A DNA stretch of 63,798 nucleotides from Bacteroidales bacterium (GTDB taxonomy: Bacteria; Bacteroidota; Bacteroidia; Bacteroidales; Tenuifilaceae), in NCBI GenBank assembly GCA_016931855.1, contig JAFGDZ010000073.1, forward strand, positions 1-63,798, written 5' to 3'. Shown here piece by piece: positions 1 through 8,130 of this stretch (positions are counted from its first letter, which is position 1; each line of letters begins with the position of its first letter). The notes under the pieces are model-generated. The model had not been told where the DNA came from. It searched no databases and saw only the letters and a list, made by a program, of their open reading frames with translations. The translations under genes and the position numbers were made by a program.

Positions 1-87
1 CTGGATAACTCGATTCTATTTAGCGTATTCAGTGGGGTTTCATAGGTTTTTTTCCTTGTTTTCGAAAAGTTTCGGACGCTAGTGAAT
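1..87. repeat. Left copy of 87-base terminal inverted repeat
   Basis: Positions 1-87 are an exact reverse complement of 63712-63798; the match ends at base 88. The repeat has no evident gene and contains the palindrome TTTTCGAAAA near 60-69. A native-looking terminator for the first gene begins just inside, at about 95, so the repeat edge seems to fall between ordinary chromosome and repeat. It may be the end of an insertion sequence present in inverted copies at both sides, or a k-mer overlap left by assembly at such a repeat. Confidence 0.95.
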
Positions 88-94
88 AAAATTC

Positions 95-130
95 AATAAA
101 AATAAAAGCGGGCAGGTACCCCTGCCCGTC
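95..130 (-). terminator. Rho-independent terminator of the DUF5362 gene
   Basis: An 8-bp perfect stem (CGGGCAGG at 109-116, CCTGCCCG at 121-128) with a 4-base loop is followed, on the minus strand, by a T-rich tract (complement of 95-108). It sits about 15 bases past the stop of the gene at 145-567. Confidence 0.8.
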
Positions 131-144
131 ATAAAAACATAATG

Positions 145-567
145 CTATATAAATGCAGCAAACAGGGCTCCAAACAGGAATATAACTGCATATATGCTTA
201 GAACAATAATTGCCAGAATACCCATAAACTGGTAGTGCTGTTTAAGGAACTTAAACGCTATTTCGTACTGGGCGGCATCGCTACCTAGAATAGCTAGTTT
301 TGAGTGTTTTGAGAACATGAATAGCGTATAAATGGGATACACGTATAACGCAATAACTAGAATAAACGGGATAGTGGTTGCGGCACCAACGCCATAAAGC
401 CCCATATAGCTTGACGAGGCTATCATTACAGGAATTAGCACCACCATTAATCCAATAAACACAAAACCAAGGATTGATAAGAATTTTGCCCACTTACGAA
501 TACCTGAGATATGAGCAACTGCCCCTTCGGTTAGCACAACAGGTGAATTTGAGTTAAAAGAATCCAT
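145..567 (-). CDS. DUF5362 family membrane protein
   Basis: This 140-residue protein resembles the small Bacteroidota family DUF5362: a short polar N-terminus, the segment RKWAKFLSILGF, and about four hydrophobic helices (roughly 25-55, 60-85, 112-140). A conserved-looking region between helices (FSKHSKLAILGSDAAQYE, about 85-102) should lie on one face of the membrane. The family has no assigned function; I infer an inner-membrane protein. The ATG at 567 is the only sensible start. It is the first gene inside the terminal repeat, is transcribed toward it, and ends at a strong hairpin terminator, so it appears intact. Confidence 0.7.
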   Translation of the reverse strand: MDSFNSNSPVVLTEGAVAHISGIRKWAKFLSILGFVFIGLMVVLIPVMIASSSYMGLYGVGAATTIPFILVIALYVYPIYTLFMFSKHSKLAILGSDAAQYEIAFKFLKQHYQFMGILAIIVLSIYAVIFLFGALFAAFI

Positions 568-659
568 TATAAAAAAATTAGGTTAAAATAAGATTTTAAT
601 TACAGCTTAAATCTACATGATAATTCTGAAAGCTTCAAAAAAATCATCGTAAGTCCCCC

Positions 660-2078
660 TTAGTCCGAGGCTATTCTCTTTGCCATTACTCTAAAAATAA
701 AAATATGAGCAGGATAAAGCATCATCCAGTAAAGCCGGCCCAGTAACCCTTTAGGCCTAAAGGTAGCCGTTTGGTATAACCGCCCTCCTCTTATTTTTAG
801 CTCAAGCCAAGCCTCTCCAGGTAGCTTCATCTCAGCAAAAAGGAGTAGCCTAGAATCCTCTTTGCTAGCATATAGCACACGCCAAAAGTCAATGGCATCG
901 CCAGGCGCAATTTCGGCACTATGCGTTCGGCCTCTGCGTAGGCCAACACCTCCAAACAGCTTATCAATAAAGCCTCTTAAGCGCCATAGCCAATTAGCAA
1001 AATACCATCCGTTGGTTCCGCCAATACGCCAAATATTCTCAAGGCACTGCTCGTGAGACACCACCCTATAGCTCTTCTTATCCTTAAAGCACCCGTGAGT
1101 TGGAACATTTAGAAAATCGGAAATTCTGAAGTTTATATTACTGCTCGAAAATGCATCTTTCCAGCTGGAAACAATCTGGTTATCGTCTATTACCGCTAGC
1201 GCCCGCTCAATTGCCTGATTGTATGGAATTGGGTCGATGTTCAATAATTTGTTAATATCGTTGTTCCTGCATACTACCTCAACCTTCATGCTATCGACCA
1301 ATGCCGATGCTAACTTGTAGGATGTTGATGTTATAAAATAAAGCCAGTACGACGACAGTTTGGGGGTCATTACTGGAACAATAAGGATTCGTCGCTTAAT
1401 TCCTCTTACCTTAGCATAGCCCAGAAGCATGTCTTTGTACGACAAAATATCAGGACCTCCAATATCAAAGTTCTGCTTAAACGTATTCTCGTTTAAAAGA
1501 GCGGCATCAAGGAAACGGATAACATCCGCAACGCCAATTGGCTGACAAAGGGTACGTAGCCACTTTGGAGTAATCATAACTGGCAGCTTCTCTACCAAAT
1601 CCCGCATAATCTCAAACGATGCGCTGCCCGAACCAATTATAATACCTGCACGCAATGTAGTTAAGCTGTAAATGATACTTTGCAGCGCCTCCTCAACCAT
1701 CTTTCTTGAGCTAAGATGATAGGATAGCGCGGCATCGTTAACTATACCACTTAGATAAATAACCTGTTTAGCAGAGGTACGTTCAACAGCCTCGCGAAAG
1801 TTTGCGGCGCACTGCTGCTCCATCTCCATAAACTTCTCGGAGGTGGACATGGAGTGTATTAGGTAGTAGGCAGCATTAATATCCAAAGGGATTGCTTGCA
1901 GCGTCGCCTTATCAAAAAAATCGGCCTCAACAACATCAACCAACGGAACAATGGATGGCGGCAACGAAAGTCGGTTCCTATCGCGCACCACGCAAACAAC
2001 CTTGTGGCCATGAGCCACAAGAACGGGTAACAGCCGCTTGCCTATATACCCAGTTACACCAGTAAGTAAAATCTTCAT
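660..2078 (-). CDS. SDR-family NAD(P)-binding oxidoreductase with DUF2867
   Basis: A 472-residue protein. The N-terminus has an atypical extended SDR Rossmann fold with the dinucleotide motif TGVTGYIGKRL (about 6-16) and the segment AAYYLIHSM near 70-78. The C-terminal third (about 345-470) matches DUF2867, with APGDAIDFWRVL and LPGEAWLELKI. This architecture is typical of YbjT-like proteins, which are predicted membrane-associated NAD(P)-binding oxidoreductases or epimerases; the substrate is unknown. The start ATG at 2078 gives the glycine motif its usual position. It stands alone, 90 bases from each neighbour. Confidence 0.85.
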   Translation of the reverse strand: MKILLTGVTGYIGKRLLPVLVAHGHKVVCVVRDRNRLSLPPSIVPLVDVVEADFFDKATLQAIPLDINAAYYLIHSMSTSEKFMEMEQQCAANFREAVERTSAKQVIYLSGIVNDAALSYHLSSRKMVEEALQSIIYSLTTLRAGIIIGSGSASFEIMRDLVEKLPVMITPKWLRTLCQPIGVADVIRFLDAALLNENTFKQNFDIGGPDILSYKDMLLGYAKVRGIKRRILIVPVMTPKLSSYWLYFITSTSYKLASALVDSMKVEVVCRNNDINKLLNIDPIPYNQAIERALAVIDDNQIVSSWKDAFSSSNINFRISDFLNVPTHGCFKDKKSYRVVSHEQCLENIWRIGGTNGWYFANWLWRLRGFIDKLFGGVGLRRGRTHSAEIAPGDAIDFWRVLYASKEDSRLLLFAEMKLPGEAWLELKIRGGRLYQTATFRPKGLLGRLYWMMLYPAHIFIFRVMAKRIASD

Positions 2079-2151
2079 TTTTAGTACAGGGTGTTAATAA
2101 GGCCATTTTAGGTTAATATAAGAAGCAATACCTAATACAACAAAAAAGCGA

Positions 2152-3303
2152 CTACTTAGCTAAAATATCACTCACCACTTTAGCTAACTTATCCGAATAA
2201 CCAACTTGAGAAAAAGCGATGTTACCACTACCATCAACTAAATAAAATGTAGGGTAAGCAAATACGTTATAATCAGCCTTAACAGACTTGCTTTTCATTA
2301 GCATTACCGCTGCAATCCCCTGCTTTTCTACCACAGACTTAATTTTACTCTCGGAGTCGCCAGTCATGCTGATGAATGCAACCTGCAACAAGGGATAGTT
2401 ATTCTTTAGCCCGTTAATATCGCCAACAGAGGTCATGCAGTGACCACAGTTAGCCGACCAGAACTCCAAAAGCAGGTACTTTCCAGAAAAACCGGATAGC
2501 GATACAGAATCGCCATCTACGCTCTTCAACGTCCATTTGGGTGCCTTAGTACCAACAGAAAGTAACTCGGGAATAGCCTCTGGTTCAAACTCCCTCTTTG
2601 TAAAGGACGAGAACTCATTTAACGAGGCAAGAGGTGCAGCATCTTTTCCAATCCTAATGTCGGAATACTGGAATAGCTGGGATTGCGAACCCTTTACTCC
2701 CCTGAATTCAAACTCAAGGTGAGCCCAAAAACTAACCGGAAGATTATCCTGCGATACACGCAATTTCATTTGACGGGGAATTACCTCACCAGCCTTATCG
2801 TAAATGGTTATGGCAATCTCCTTTACATTGGGAAAAGACTCATCGGCTGAATTAGTAAACTCAAAGTTAGTTCTAGCATCTACAAGGTATTTTTCCAAAT
2901 CTCGGGATAACACAAACAATGACGAAAGCTCTTCAAAAAGCCCGTTTACCTTGGATTTAAGATTTGGATACCGCTCAATATCATGGAAAACAACGGCAGA
3001 ATCAGCCAGATTAACTTTATGGAACAAACCATCGTAAATGGATACCGATTTTTCGCGCCTAACAGAAACATCATAGGGAATATCCCGTTCACTCCCAGCA
3101 TAGCGATACACGTATTGATTTACGTTCACAAAGGTATCGGTTGTAAAAGGGCGATTCATGGTAGTTGTTGTAACATAGGAGTAGTTCAATGTGCTATCGC
3201 CAATATTCTCTAGCAGCTTAACAACAACCTCTCTGGGTGTTTGTGACTTTAACAACCCAACGCTCAACACAAGGAGCAGGGTTAGCAAAATGTTCTTTTT
3301 CAT
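2152..3303 (-). CDS. Secreted TlpA-like thioredoxin-fold protein
   Basis: A 383-residue protein with a signal peptide (1-20). Residues 25-240 form a region without a clear family, rich in beta structure. The C-terminus (250-383) is a TlpA/AhpC-type thioredoxin domain with the redox pair C286-G-H-C289 following W282. Such proteins reduce or exchange thiols in the periplasm or on the cell surface; the partner is unknown. A CGHC centre is closer to disulfide isomerases than to the CGPC of cytoplasmic thioredoxin. The gene is single, with a hairpin terminator of the next upstream gene at 3399-3430. Confidence 0.8.
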   Translation of the reverse strand: MKKNILLTLLLVLSVGLLKSQTPREVVVKLLENIGDSTLNYSYVTTTTMNRPFTTDTFVNVNQYVYRYAGSERDIPYDVSVRREKSVSIYDGLFHKVNLADSAVVFHDIERYPNLKSKVNGLFEELSSLFVLSRDLEKYLVDARTNFEFTNSADESFPNVKEIAITIYDKAGEVIPRQMKLRVSQDNLPVSFWAHLEFEFRGVKGSQSQLFQYSDIRIGKDAAPLASLNEFSSFTKREFEPEAIPELLSVGTKAPKWTLKSVDGDSVSLSGFSGKYLLLEFWSANCGHCMTSVGDINGLKNNYPLLQVAFISMTGDSESKIKSVVEKQGIAAVMLMKSKSVKADYNVFAYPTFYLVDGSGNIAFSQVGYSDKLAKVVSDILAK

Positions 3304-3398
3304 ACAATCGATTATCTATTTATACTATACTAACTCGCTTACCAAATGTAACCAAAATAACCTATGCCCCAACAAGCACATACTGGCTCCAAACAATA

Positions 3399-3430
3399 AA
3401 AGCTAAAGCAGAGGGCTCTACTTTAGCTTT
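3399..3430 (-). terminator. Terminator of the HD hydrolase gene
   Basis: A 10-bp perfect inverted repeat (AAAGCTAAAG at 3399-3408, CTTTAGCTTT at 3421-3430) encloses a second stem (AGAG/CTCT). On the minus strand it is followed by T-rich sequence. It lies about 22 bases after the stop of the gene at 3453-4010. Confidence 0.7.
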
Positions 3431-3452
3431 ATCAATATCAATAAAAAAATCT

Positions 3453-4010
3453 CTAAAACCCAAGCTCCGCGGCAATTGGCTTTAGCGCCTCAACCGATAT
3501 CTCGGCAAACAGGGCAATGGGAATTCCAATTTTTTCGCACTCCATTATGGTTTCGCGGTTTACCGATGCGGCAAACATTTTCTCTTTCATGCGCTTGGCA
3601 ACCGATTTTGGCTTAACGCTCTCCAGCTTCTTATCGGGGTAAACCATGGTTGTTGCAAAAATTAGCCCGGCAATGGTCTCTCCGGCAGCCAGAGCGTGCT
3701 GGAAACGAGTTGTACGCGGCTCATTTGTAGCCATCTCGTTGTGCATCCTAATGGCATCAATGGCCTCGGCAGGCAGCTCCTCGCTGGCAAGCATCTCCGC
3801 AGCTAAAAGGGCGTGGCGGTGCGGCTCGGCAGCGGTAATCTCCACATCAATATCGTGAAGTAATCCGGCAATACCCCAAATATCCTCATCCTCGGCAAAG
3901 TGGCGGGCAAGGGCACGTAGTATGGCCTCCGATGCAACGCAGTGAGCAATCATACGTGGGTTTGTAACATGCTTAGCTAGTAGATCCAAATAGTGCTGAC
4001 GGGTTTTCAT
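3453..4010 (-). CDS. HD (HDIG-type) domain hydrolase
   Basis: A 185-residue single-domain HD protein. The metal-binding pattern is visible as H23 in the first helix, then LLHDID with H52-D53, and further histidines (EPHRHALLAAE) in the next helix. HD proteins of this size are metal-dependent phosphohydrolases acting on nucleotides or similar substrates; the substrate cannot be told here. It is predicted to be cytoplasmic. The antiporter gene lies 47 bases upstream on the same strand, separated by a GC-rich hairpin, so co-transcription is uncertain. Confidence 0.85.
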   Translation of the reverse strand: MKTRQHYLDLLAKHVTNPRMIAHCVASEAILRALARHFAEDEDIWGIAGLLHDIDVEITAAEPHRHALLAAEMLASEELPAEAIDAIRMHNEMATNEPRTTRFQHALAAGETIAGLIFATTMVYPDKKLESVKPKSVAKRMKEKMFAASVNRETIMECEKIGIPIALFAEISVEALKPIAAELGF

Positions 4011-4030
4011 AAAGAGTGTATTATTAACAG

Positions 4031-4054
4031 GAGCGCCGAAATTACTCGGCGCTC
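4031..4054. other. Hairpin between antiporter and HD genes
   Basis: A 9-bp perfect inverted repeat, GAGCGCCGA (4031-4039) and TCGGCGCTC (4046-4054), lies between the antiporter stop and the HD start. There is no T-tract directly after it on the minus strand, so it may be a weak terminator, an RNA-processing stem or an mRNA-stabilising stem. Confidence 0.55.
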
Positions 4055-4057
4055 GCT

Positions 4058-5398
4058 CTATTCTTTTGTATCGGGGGTACTTGAACTTTCGGAATCGGGA
4101 GCAGAAGCAGCGCTCTCATCATCATGGTGCTTGCTCCGCGAAATAGCCGTTACTACAATGTTTTTACGCAGTAAGAATCCGTAAAGGCTTGATGCCACGC
4201 TCGACTTTTCCAGCACAGGCACCAGTACACTAGTAAATACAATGCTAAAAAGGATTACGGCATAGGTGATATCGCGAATTAGCTCCCCTCCCTCAATGCC
4301 CTGCTGGAGTGGTAAACTGGCCAATACCGCGGCGGCAAGCCCCTTGGGCACCATTACCGACATCATGGTTAAATCCATGGTTGATAACCTATTCTTTATG
4401 GAGTACTTAACAACGGGTATGCGAAGGAAGTAAACAATTATAGTAACAAATAGGCCAAGTATTAGCGCCCAGTAGTTATCAAACTGAATGGAAAGCCCAA
4501 TGTAAATAAAGAAGAAGGTTTTAAGAAGGAACACAATCTCGGAAAAGAAAATTTTTTCCGTTTGATTTAACCCAATGGGCCCAGAGGTGATGTACTTTTT
4601 AAGGAAGTTAAAGTTAAACACCTCGATATTCGAGAGGGTTATACCAAAGGCCAACGCAGATATTGCACCGCTGTAACCCAACGCCTCCGAAATACCAAAC
4701 AGCACAAAGACAAAGGCTGGGGTGGTAAAAATGGAGTTCTGAATGGTACGAATCCTATTCAACAGTATGGACCAAGAAATTCCGCCCACAACACCTACTA
4801 CTGCTGCAAGGGCAAACGACGAGATTATTTTGCCAATAACCAACCCCACCTTAACCTCTCCAACGCGCAATGCCTCCATAAGAGCCAGCGCAAACACAAT
4901 GCAGAGCACATCGCTAACAGCCGACTCTAGCACAAGAATGGTTTTGGACTCCTCTTTCATGGTAAGGTGCTTAACCAGCGGAATAACCACCGCCGACGAT
5001 GTTCCCCCCAGTATGGCGCCCAACAAAAAGCCGGCAACAGGACTCAGCCCAAAAAGCAACCAAGCAACAAGTCCCACAACCAGCATGGTGGCAAAAAAGT
5101 TTATGGTTGTTAGCGCCGATGTGCCCCTAAGCGCATCGCGCAGGGCATCGAGCTTTAGCTCCAATCCGCCCTCAAAAAGGATAATAACAAGGGTAATGGT
5201 AGTAAACATTGGCCCAGCAATACCAAAATCCTCTGGACTTATAAATCTAAAAATTGGCCCCATCAAAAGACCAACAAGCATTAGCAAAAGCACATCGGGA
5301 ATGCGCTTGCGCTCAAAGATCCCGGCAAAAAGGTGGGAGATAAAAACTATTAACCCCACAAAAACTATGGTTGATGCACCATTCATATTGGTTCGCAT
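4058..5398 (-). CDS. Monovalent cation:proton antiporter (CPA family)
   Basis: A 446-residue polytopic membrane protein with about 12 predicted helices. It shows family features: the N-terminal segment FERKRIPDVLLLMLVGLLMG, the motif LFEGGLELKLDALRD (about 94-108), the glycine/alanine-rich LLGAILGGTSSAVVIPL (about 127-143), and a conserved basic region near VPKGLAAAVLASLP. Members exchange Na+ or K+ for protons and support pH and salt homeostasis. The C-terminal 40 residues are cytoplasmic, Ser/Asp-rich and probably disordered. Start could be 5398 or the methionine at 5386; both leave the first helix intact. The upstream EEP gene ends 39 bases away and may share a transcript. Confidence 0.88.
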   Translation of the reverse strand: MRTNMNGASTIVFVGLIVFISHLFAGIFERKRIPDVLLLMLVGLLMGPIFRFISPEDFGIAGPMFTTITLVIILFEGGLELKLDALRDALRGTSALTTINFFATMLVVGLVAWLLFGLSPVAGFLLGAILGGTSSAVVIPLVKHLTMKEESKTILVLESAVSDVLCIVFALALMEALRVGEVKVGLVIGKIISSFALAAVVGVVGGISWSILLNRIRTIQNSIFTTPAFVFVLFGISEALGYSGAISALAFGITLSNIEVFNFNFLKKYITSGPIGLNQTEKIFFSEIVFLLKTFFFIYIGLSIQFDNYWALILGLFVTIIVYFLRIPVVKYSIKNRLSTMDLTMMSVMVPKGLAAAVLASLPLQQGIEGGELIRDITYAVILFSIVFTSVLVPVLEKSSVASSLYGFLLRKNIVVTAISRSKHHDDESAASAPDSESSSTPDTKE

Positions 5399-5437
5399 TA
5401 AAAGGATAAATCAATATGTAAAGCTACAAAAAAATGG

Positions 5438-6493
5438 CTACCAATTGGCCCTCCCCATCACTAAATCAACATACACAGGAAGGTGATCGCTAAACCCTCC
5501 GTTATACTTAAAGCCCACATAGGTTCTAAAGGGCTTGCTGCCCACGTAGGCCTGGTCGGGCTCAAGAAGGAATGGCGCTGAGTATATGCGCTGACCTGGC
5601 GCTAAAACACTAAGGCCTAATTCATTAACATAAAGACTTTGAGTTACCACCATTTGGTCTATTAGCGACCATGTACCCTGGTACTTATGCGAGCCAAGCC
5701 CAGCCTTAGCCAAAGGAAGGGAAAGGTTAACTAGCCCAGATGGGCACTGCTCGCTAGCGGGGTCGCAGGCACCCAAGCCCTTAACCAATGGGGCGCTTAG
5801 CGGCTCATCGTTAAAATCGCCCATGAGCAGCATCTTTGCGTTGGGGTAGAACACCCTAATGGAATCGACCTTATGGCGCAGGGTTGCCGCAGCAGCCATG
5901 CGCCCTGGCTCCGACTCCAGCTCACCCCCATACTTAGATGGCCAGTGATTCACAAAAACGTGAAGCGTATCGGCACCATCAACAATGCCGCTCACATAAA
6001 GTATTTCGCGGGTTTTGCGGTCGTTGCCCTCGGGGAACTCAACCCTAAACCAGTGCTTTTCCAAAAGGGAAAACAGGTCGGGACGGTATATTAGCGCAAC
6101 ATCAATACCACGTGCATCGGGCGACTCGCGGTGCACCAGCTCGTAACCAAACCTAGCCAATGGGGTCTCCTTTATTAGCCTATTAACCACAAAGCGGTTC
6201 TCAACCTCGCAAAAACCAACAATCATAGGTAAATCCCACTCGCCAACAGCCGTAATGGTTTTATAGGTTTTGTTGATTTTGTCCTCCATCCTATTCCACG
6301 TCCAGTACCTTGTACCCCTTGAGGTAAACTCATCGTCCAGCTTAAGGGAATCATCAAACGGGTCGAAAAGGTTCTCCACGTTGTAGAACATAACCCTGTA
6401 ACGCTCCGTTTGACTCTGTGCAAACGCCTTTACTGCCGCTAGCGCAAGCGCAATAAGCAACAGAATAGGAATAAAGGAGAACTTTACTTTCAT
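5438..6493 (-). CDS. Secreted endonuclease/exonuclease/phosphatase family protein
   Basis: A 351-residue protein with a signal peptide (1-25, ending AFAQS). The EEP-fold catalytic signatures appear in order: MFYNVENLFD (about 35-44), VGFCEVENRF (metal-binding Glu), VFVNHWPSKYGG, LLMGDFNDEP, and SDHLPVYVDL near the C-terminus with the catalytic Asp-His pair. Known members are DNases, phosphodiesterases or phosphatases. Export suggests a role in scavenging extracellular nucleic acid or phosphate esters, which is inference. The beta-helix lipoprotein gene ends 21 bases upstream on the same strand, so the two are probably co-transcribed. Confidence 0.88.
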   Translation of the reverse strand: MKVKFSFIPILLLIALALAAVKAFAQSQTERYRVMFYNVENLFDPFDDSLKLDDEFTSRGTRYWTWNRMEDKINKTYKTITAVGEWDLPMIVGFCEVENRFVVNRLIKETPLARFGYELVHRESPDARGIDVALIYRPDLFSLLEKHWFRVEFPEGNDRKTREILYVSGIVDGADTLHVFVNHWPSKYGGELESEPGRMAAAATLRHKVDSIRVFYPNAKMLLMGDFNDEPLSAPLVKGLGACDPASEQCPSGLVNLSLPLAKAGLGSHKYQGTWSLIDQMVVTQSLYVNELGLSVLAPGQRIYSAPFLLEPDQAYVGSKPFRTYVGFKYNGGFSDHLPVYVDLVMGRANW

Positions 6494-6514
6494 GTTGATA
6501 TTTGGTTAAATGGT

Positions 6515-7969
6515 TCACTTCTTTCGCCCGCCAACCGCTGGGTTCTCAACCCTCTCATACGCGCCCAAATCGGGTGCGGCATCTGCTGTGCGGCTATTGT
6601 TATCCAAATCGAAGGGAAAAGCCACACCTACTCCAACCAAGCCAAAATCCTTTGCTGGGCTAAGGGTATCGAGCCTAAAGTTAAGCTCCAACGGATTAGT
6701 AAACTTAGGATCCTTATTAATAACATTTAGGAATTTGGGTGCAGCAAGAAACGAATCGGGCATTTTAACAATGCAATTCTCAAAGCTATACTCCAGCAAA
6801 GCATTCACAGGAGAGCCATTGAACTTGTAATCGAGAGCAAGCTCCTCATTACGTGTACCATAAATAATGCAATTCTTAAAGGTAGCCTCGGTTAAATCAC
6901 GTGGATCAACAAGCCATTGGTCGTCGGCCTGATCGAGTTTATACTGATAATAGTTGTTTAGCAGCACCGCGGGCCCGTTGCGGTACTTAAATTGCGACCA
7001 GTAATTGGCAATGGTTGTATGGTAAAACTTATAGTTCCCACCAAGGGTTAGTGCAAGGCTTACCTGTGCTGCGCTTCCTATTAGGGAGTTGGACACCTCA
7101 ATCCTTGCCCCTCTACCCCAAAGGCCAATGTAGCTCATGTTCTCTATCTTAGTGCTATTCATTACCAAGGTGGGATTGCTATTAAAAACGGTATCCACCA
7201 ACACCCCAATTATGGCGTTACGAATCTCGGCCCAATCAATCCTATTATCAACACTACCCGCAGCAAGGTGAATTCCTCCCCACTGCCCTGCCTTGGTCTG
7301 GTAGTAATCCTCTAGCCTATCGCCCGTAAAGGTAACGGGATTACCAGCAGCACCGTGCACCTTTAATGAGCCAGAAACAACCAGCTGCGCTGTGTTGTGA
7401 AAGTACAGTGCTGCCCCTTCCTGTACCTGCAACTCAACGCCCTTAGGAACCCAAAGGTAATCGTAAATAAGGTATGGCCTATCGGCAGTGAAAACGGTGT
7501 TTTGCTTAAGCGTATCGGCCGCAAACAGATGAACATCCTGCCCCCATGCAATCAAATTAACATCCTGTACGTTACCGTTTGTTCTAAAAACAATGGAATC
7601 GGCAATAAGCAGCGGGGCGTTCTGGTTTGTGGGGTCAACCGTTACCTCAACAAAAACGTAAAGGCTATCGCCATTCCTAAGGGTCACATTATGCAAGGCG
7701 GGTGCTGCAACTCCATCAATATTAAGCCTGTAGTAGGAGCTGCTCCCACCAGCCAGCTCTATGGACGATATGTTAACATCATGGTTGCTCCTATTGTAAA
7801 CTCTAACATGACGGGTTGACGAGCCAATTTTGGTGAATACCGTATCGAACATAACCGTATCGGCAGAGAAGCTAAGCTTAAGCGATGGGCTCGATGAAAA
7901 GTCGTCGCGCTCGCAGCCAAACACCGCAAGCATTGAAAAAATAAATATACCAAAACAAATATTTCTCAT
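6515..7969 (-). CDS. Right-handed beta-helix repeat lipoprotein
   Basis: A 484-residue surface or periplasmic lipoprotein. The N-terminus has a lipobox (AVFGC, Cys19). Residues about 30-150 form a beta-sandwich-like region. From about 150 on come repeated short beta rungs (for example VWVPKGVELQVQEGAALYFH and NRIDWAEIRNAIIGVLVD), typical of parallel beta-helix proteins. The C-terminal PDLGAYERVE is a common end of such proteins in Bacteroidota. The role is unknown; polysaccharide binding or cleavage is possible but no catalytic site is evident. It is the first gene of a minus-strand run continuing into the EEP gene. Confidence 0.78.
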   Translation of the reverse strand: MRNICFGIFIFSMLAVFGCERDDFSSSPSLKLSFSADTVMFDTVFTKIGSSTRHVRVYNRSNHDVNISSIELAGGSSSYYRLNIDGVAAPALHNVTLRNGDSLYVFVEVTVDPTNQNAPLLIADSIVFRTNGNVQDVNLIAWGQDVHLFAADTLKQNTVFTADRPYLIYDYLWVPKGVELQVQEGAALYFHNTAQLVVSGSLKVHGAAGNPVTFTGDRLEDYYQTKAGQWGGIHLAAGSVDNRIDWAEIRNAIIGVLVDTVFNSNPTLVMNSTKIENMSYIGLWGRGARIEVSNSLIGSAAQVSLALTLGGNYKFYHTTIANYWSQFKYRNGPAVLLNNYYQYKLDQADDQWLVDPRDLTEATFKNCIIYGTRNEELALDYKFNGSPVNALLEYSFENCIVKMPDSFLAAPKFLNVINKDPKFTNPLELNFRLDTLSPAKDFGLVGVGVAFPFDLDNNSRTADAAPDLGAYERVENPAVGGRKK

Positions 7970-8075
7970 TGCAAATCAGAAAAAGGATGTCAATTGAAAA
8001 CAGATAAAAGTAGAAAATATTATTGGACGAAAGGAGTAAATAAATGAGCCCAATAAGTAGATAGCCACCACGTAC

Positions 8076-8105
8076 TTGTTCCGCTGGAATAAAAATGTAA
8101 ATTTA
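8076..8105 (+). promoter_or_regulatory. Promoter of the amidohydrolase gene
   Basis: TTG at 8076-8078, a 19-base spacer and TAAATTTA at 8098-8105 match the Bacteroidota -33/-7 consensus (TTG, TAnnTTTG) at all but the last base. Transcription would start near 8112, about 20 bases before the start codon. Confidence 0.65.
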
Positions 8106-8130
8106 CAGTCTGTTCACAAACATGCATAAT

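Noticed and set aside
4743-5486. Long plus-strand reading frame opposite the antiporter gene
   Set aside because: It runs antisense to a well-supported membrane protein, has no recognisable domain, and has the Ser/Thr/Pro-rich composition of a shadow frame.
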